Assembly (NCBI GenBank): GCA_964444065.1
Contig: CAYUFL010000025.1
Span: 1 to 26,276, forward strand
Source of the DNA: JBGMEA01 sp964444065
GTDB lineage: Bacteria > Bacillota > Clostridia > Eubacteriales > Anaerofustaceae
Reading direction: 5' to 3'
Length of the DNA stretch: 26,276 bases
Each line of letters begins with the position of its first letter. Within the stretch, counting starts at the first letter, position 1. The position numbers were made by a program, and so were the translations under genes. The notes beneath the pieces were generated by a model. The model did not search any database and had not been told where the DNA came from. It saw only the letters and a list, made by a program, of their open reading frames with translations. Shown in pieces: positions 22,737-26,276 of the stretch.

Positions 22737-24209
22737 TTAAAATTTGATGAAATTATAACGCGGCATTACAATAATAAATTCACTGCCTTTTCCCAACTCA
22801 CTTTTTATGACCAACTCCCCGCCCAATGCCATAATACAGGCGTTTACAATAGACAGTCCCAAACCGCTGCCCCCGGTACTCTTGTTTCTTGCCGAATCCA
22901 CGCGAAAAAAACGCTCCTTCACACGTTGAATATATTCTTTCGGGATGCCGCATCCGCTGTCCTTAATGCTGATAAACACTTTATGTGTGCTATATCGCGA
23001 ACCGATTCGAATGCTACCGCCCGGGTTTGTATATTTGATACTGTTGTCAACGACAGAACGTATTGCCTGGCTCAATAAACTCCTGTCCGTCAGCACGAAG
23101 GCCGTCAGTTCACTGAGATCACTGATAACCTCGTGTTGCTGCGTCAGCAGTTTGGTTTCAAAAATCGCCTTTTGCAGATACAAATTCACATCGATTTTTT
23201 CTAAATTAAAATTGTAGTTTCCGCTGCCAAGTGTTTGTAACAGCAACAGTTTTTCTACCAGAAACTTCATATTGCTCGTTTCTGCCGAAATCGAATCCAA
23301 CGACTCAACAAGCAGCTTTTTATCATTTTTCCCCCAAGTTTGAATAATATCTACATATCCCTGAATGATTGTAATCGGAATGCGCAGTTCGTGTGAAACG
23401 TCCGATACAAATCGCTTCTGCTCTTCAAAGGCCTCATTCAGCCTGCGCAGCATACCGTTCAGTTCGATAATGAGCGAATCCACCTCATTTTCATTCGGAA
23501 TGGGGTTGATTTTAGTAGCAAGATTTTCTTCCGTGATGTTTTTTACGGCGTCCGCAATTACCTGCAGCGGCGCGAGCGCTCTCTTGGCAGTGAATCGCCC
23601 AAGGCTGAACATGACGATCACAATAATCAGCAATGCGCTGCCGATGGCAACAGAAAGAATCAGTGTATAAACATAATAATCGTTGATATTTTCGTATGCG
23701 CTCAAATGGATGGTATATCCACTCAGCGGAATATCCAACTGTATGAAATAATATTTATCTTTTACATTTTTTGATTGCAGCACATTCAAATCATTCACGG
23801 CGCTCTGCTGCTTTTCATTGATCGAAAGCGCTGAAAATACATCCTGAAAGGAGTTGTCATTGCTTTTCGAATCATAATTGTCGTTAATTCGAATACTGAC
23901 TTCCCGTTTTGCATTGCTGATCGGCAGCACATAATTCTCGTAGGCAAAGCCGAGACGATCCGCATCTTCCTGCGCAAGAATCAACGATTGGTTCTGAGTG
24001 ATCGCGGCAACGATTTCTTGGTTGAATTGCTCAAAATGATCCCTGCTAATTGACATCAGCAGTAAAACACATATCGCCACGGCAAGAAACAGTACAACGG
24101 TTGTAACCGTCAGAAAGATCGCGCTGAATGATACCGAAACGCGACGGGTAAGCCGCTCATTTTTGATTCTCAGACGGAATCCCTTACTGCGGTTCTTATT
24201 TGACGACAT
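22737..24209 (-). CDS. Two-component sensor histidine kinase
   Basis: 490 aa. Membrane segments at about 31-52 and 181-203 enclose an outer sensor domain of roughly 125 residues with no recognised fold. A HAMP linker (LGRFTAKRALAPLQVI) leads to the H-box FVSDVSHELRIPI (His273), N-box VVDNSIKYT, G1 DSGCGIP, F-box RFFRVD and G2 GGSGLGLSI. It autophosphorylates and passes phosphate to the response regulator whose gene overlaps it by 14 nt upstream. The stimulus is unknown; one option, from position only, is envelope stress, given marR-ftsH directly downstream. Confidence 0.95.
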   Translation of the reverse strand: MSSNKNRSKGFRLRIKNERLTRRVSVSFSAIFLTVTTVVLFLAVAICVLLLMSISRDHFEQFNQEIVAAITQNQSLILAQEDADRLGFAYENYVLPISNAKREVSIRINDNYDSKSNDNSFQDVFSALSINEKQQSAVNDLNVLQSKNVKDKYYFIQLDIPLSGYTIHLSAYENINDYYVYTLILSVAIGSALLIIVIVMFSLGRFTAKRALAPLQVIADAVKNITEENLATKINPIPNENEVDSLIIELNGMLRRLNEAFEEQKRFVSDVSHELRIPITIIQGYVDIIQTWGKNDKKLLVESLDSISAETSNMKFLVEKLLLLQTLGSGNYNFNLEKIDVNLYLQKAIFETKLLTQQHEVISDLSELTAFVLTDRSLLSQAIRSVVDNSIKYTNPGGSIRIGSRYSTHKVFISIKDSGCGIPKEYIQRVKERFFRVDSARNKSTGGSGLGLSIVNACIMALGGELVIKSELGKGSEFIIVMPRYNFIKF

Positions 24210-24882
24210 ATCCGCGTCCCCGTACCGTCTGGATTAGTTTTCGCTCAAAGTCTTTGTCCACCTTATCGCGCAAATATTTGATATACACATCGACGATGTT
24301 GTAATTTCCGTAATAGTTATATCCCCAAACGCGGTTTAGGATCTGTTCTCTGCTCTGCACCAGATCATGATTGACCACAAGATATTCGAGTAAATCAAAC
24401 TCTGTTTTCGACAATTCAATCTTCCGTTGCGAGCGTATGACTTCAAACGTATTCAGATTGATCGCCAAATCTTCATATATGATCATATTATCAGAAAATT
24501 CGCCATGCACGTTTTTCCTTAGATTTGCATGAATACGCGCAAGCAGCTCATCGAAAATAAACGGCTTTCGGATATAATCATCCGCACCGGAATTCAACCC
24601 CTGCACCACATCCTTGGACTGATCCTTTGCACTGACGATAATAACCTTGACCGCAGGATTGATTGCTTTGAATTTTTTGCAAAGCGCAATTCCGTCGATA
24701 CCCGGCAGCATGATATCCAGCAGAATCAACGGGATGTTCTGTTCATTTACAAAAATTTCAAGTGCTTTGTTGCCGTCTTCGGCAGTAAAGACTTCGAATT
24801 GATTGTGCTGCAGCTGCAGCTTCAGAATACGCAGAATTTTTTCGTCATCGTCGACGAGCAGAACCCGATTCCCGTTGCTCAA
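24196..24882 (-). CDS. OmpR family response regulator
   Basis: 228 aa. Receiver domain with VLLVDDDE (acidic pair), phosphorylated Asp56 in LILLDIMLPGIDG, and conserved Lys in YIRKPF. The winged-helix output domain ends QTVRGRGYVVK, as in OmpR/PhoB proteins. The start is TTG at 24880-24882 because AGGAGG lies seven bases upstream; the longer frame to 24903 would place its start before that binding site. It is the first gene of the regulator-kinase pair and divergent from the sbcD-like gene, whose expression it could affect. That is inference from position only. Confidence 0.94.
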   Translation of the reverse strand: MSNGNRVLLVDDDEKILRILKLQLQHNQFEVFTAEDGNKALEIFVNEQNIPLILLDIMLPGIDGIALCKKFKAINPAVKVIIVSAKDQSKDVVQGLNSGADDYIRKPFIFDELLARIHANLRKNVHGEFSDNMIIYEDLAINLNTFEVIRSQRKIELSKTEFDLLEYLVVNHDLVQSREQILNRVWGYNYYGNYNIVDVYIKYLRDKVDKDFERKLIQTVRGRGYVVK

Positions 24883-24903
24883 TTGAAGTCCTCCTATTCC
24901 CAA

Positions 24904-24980
24904 TTTTTTTTATTTATGGTATATTTGTATTTATAATAAAGTATATTCTTATATTATATAACATTTCCGAAGTAGAGAGG
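24904..24980. promoter_or_regulatory. AT-rich divergent promoter region
   Basis: About 85% A/T between the response regulator and the sbcD-like gene. It holds several TATAAT-like boxes on both strands (for example TATAAT at 24951-24956 region on minus, TTGTAT then TTATAT on plus). Individual promoters cannot be fixed. Confidence 0.35.
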
Positions 24981-24989
24981 TATTCTGAA

Positions 24990-26072
24990 TTGAAATTTAT
25001 TCACGCTTCCGATTTTCATCTGTGTTCCTGCTTTCGATCCTCTTCTCTTCCGTCTGATATTGCGTCCGCCCACAGAGATCAACTCTGGCACACTTTCTAT
25101 GATATCATAGCTGTGTGCAAACAGGAACAAATTGATCTGCTTTTGATCAGCGGAGATCTATTCGAGCATGAATATGCTAAGCTATCGGACGTCCGACGCA
25201 TCTCGGATGCATTCACCGAAATCCCTGAAACAAAAGTATTGATTGCCTGCGGCAATCATGATCCGTTATATGAACGATCCTACTATAAAATATTGGAATT
25301 CCCGGAAAATGTTTTTATTTTCCCCTCAGAATTTACCAGTGTTGAAATTCCGCAATTTAATACGGTAATCCACGGTTTCAGTTGGAATCGGAATAAATAT
25401 GAAAAGATTCCCTTTACATTCAGTCCACCGGACAAAACAAAAACCAATCTGTTGTTGCTACACTGCGATGTTTTGAACAAGTCGCAGTATCTTCCGGTAG
25501 AATTAAGCGCACTCGACTCGCTCTCTTACGACTACATCGCACTCGGACATATTCACAAATCGATGCAGGTGCGCAATCAGATATTTTACAGCGGCAGTCC
25601 CGAGCCTTTGGATTTTGGAGAAGAAGGAAAACACGGCTATTTTATGGGAGAAATGCAGCAAACAAAATTGACCGTAAAATTTGTGCGCTCGGCAAAACGC
25701 CAATTTCTTACCGTAAGGCTGAGTTTGAATCCATCGATGAACAATACCGAATTAAAAAACTTGATCTTATCCTCTTGCAATGACAATCCTCAAAAAAATC
25801 TGTATCGTATTTATTTCAGTGGAACGATCAATACTGAAATTGATTTGAAACAAGTAATGAAAGAAATAGCGACTCAGTTTTATTGTCTGCTGTGGGAAGA
25901 TCAAACCGTACCGGACTATGACATTGATTTGCTTTATGAACAAAACCGCGCCAATCTGATCGGCAAATATATTCAGGCGCTGCATGACGAGGCAAAAAAG
26001 AATGCTACTGCAGAAAAAGCTTTGCGCCTTGGTTTAAACGCCCTGCTTGATCAAAACGGAGGGCAGTCATGA
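24990..26072 (+). CDS. SbcD/YhaO-like DNA repair exonuclease (calcineurin-like phosphoesterase)
   Basis: 360 aa Mre11/SbcD-type metallophosphoesterase. Metal motifs run in order: ASDFHL (Asp, His), SGDLFEHEY (Asp), ACGNHD (Asn-His), LLLHCD (His) and LGHIH (His pair). The phosphoesterase domain fills about 1-215; the C-terminal part is the capping and partner-binding region. The start is TTG at 24990, with AGAGAGG upstream, giving the standard MKFIHASDFHL N-terminus. Its stop overlaps the start of an SbcC-like ATPase gene by 4 nt (ATGA), so the two form a complex as in SbcCD or YhaO-YhaN. Confidence 0.92.
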   Translation: MKFIHASDFHLCSCFRSSSLPSDIASAHRDQLWHTFYDIIAVCKQEQIDLLLISGDLFEHEYAKLSDVRRISDAFTEIPETKVLIACGNHDPLYERSYYKILEFPENVFIFPSEFTSVEIPQFNTVIHGFSWNRNKYEKIPFTFSPPDKTKTNLLLLHCDVLNKSQYLPVELSALDSLSYDYIALGHIHKSMQVRNQIFYSGSPEPLDFGEEGKHGYFMGEMQQTKLTVKFVRSAKRQFLTVRLSLNPSMNNTELKNLILSSCNDNPQKNLYRIYFSGTINTEIDLKQVMKEIATQFYCLLWEDQTVPDYDIDLLYEQNRANLIGKYIQALHDEAKKNATAEKALRLGLNALLDQNGGQS

Positions 26073-26276
26073 TTATTAAAAAACTGGAATTGACCGCCTT
26101 CGGTAAATTCAACAACACCACCATTGAGCTATCCGAAGGGTTGAATCTGATCGGCGGAAGCAATGAGTCCGGCAAATCAACCATCCATAAATTTGTAGAA
26201 GGCATGTTCTTCGGTTTTTTTAAACCGTACAGCCGAAATAAACTGTATACGGATGACTATGACAAATATATGCCAT
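26069..26276 (+). CDS. SbcC/YhaN-like SMC-type ATPase, N-terminal fragment
   Basis: Only the first 69 residues are in the window. MIIKKLELTAFGKF is the typical N-terminus of SbcC/Rad50/YhaN ATPases, and Walker A is GGSNESGKST (29-38), with Ser-Asn where most relatives have ProAsnGlu or GluAsnGlu. The later F-EGMFFGFFKP pattern and KPYSRNKLY resemble YhaN more than classical SbcC. GGAGG at about seven bases before the ATG. Translationally coupled to the exonuclease gene. Confidence 0.85.
   Translation, partial: MIIKKLELTAFGKFNNTTIELSEGLNLIGGSNESGKSTIHKFVEGMFFGFFKPYSRNKLYTDDYDKYMP

Overview
The window looks like a piece of a Firmicutes/Clostridia-type chromosome, probably from a metagenome assembly. 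Supporting signs are strong AGGAGG-type ribosome binding sites, sigma-A style promoters with 17-bp spacers, a large Gram-positive type SRP RNA, a T-box riboswitch, a hisS-aspS pair, DegV, an OmpR/histidine kinase pair and a YhaO/YhaN-like nuclease pair. Three runs of exactly 10 N (247-256, 2202-2211, 22363-22372) are scaffold gaps of arbitrary length, and two of them put the reading frame out of register inside otherwise good genes. I cannot name a genus.

Left part (1-4400): a leftward HAD-family hydrolase, cut by the window edge, is divergent from a rightward operon of ispD, an E1-alpha-like gene, an E1-beta-like gene and an E2-like gene, closed by a bidirectional terminator. This operon is the most unusual part of the window. 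The E1 proteins keep the thiamine-diphosphate motif and the E1-beta glutamate but have lost the histidines that normally line the active site. The E2-like protein has a peripheral-subunit-binding domain, a very acidic linker and a shrunken catalytic domain, but no lipoyl domain and no catalytic histidine. No E3 gene is nearby. The E1-alpha gene is also interrupted by about 104 bp of foreign, reverse-oriented MATE-transporter sequence next to an N gap, best explained as an assembly chimera.

Middle-left (4400-11220): leftward aspS and hisS follow a complete T-box leader. Its stem I can be folded by eye and presents a GAC (Asp) specifier. Rightward maf and radC are next, then leftward alr (alanine racemase), and a rightward lipoprotein gene with its own promoter and terminator.

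Middle (11220-17500): a leftward two-pass membrane protein of unknown function; leftward degV just behind the SRP RNA gene; a rightward tRNA-Arg(CCT) and a small unknown cytosolic protein; a rightward YfcC-family carrier; an intergenic repeat cluster with a bidirectional terminator; and a leftward DUF815 AAA+ ATPase.

Right (17600-26276): leftward fumC and malic enzyme form a fumarate-malate-pyruvate unit. Next is a leftward marR-ftsH operon with a good promoter overlapped by an inverted-repeat operator, then a leftward response regulator/histidine kinase pair. Divergent from that pair are a rightward SbcD/YhaO-like exonuclease and the start of its SbcC/YhaN-like ATPase partner, cut by the window end.
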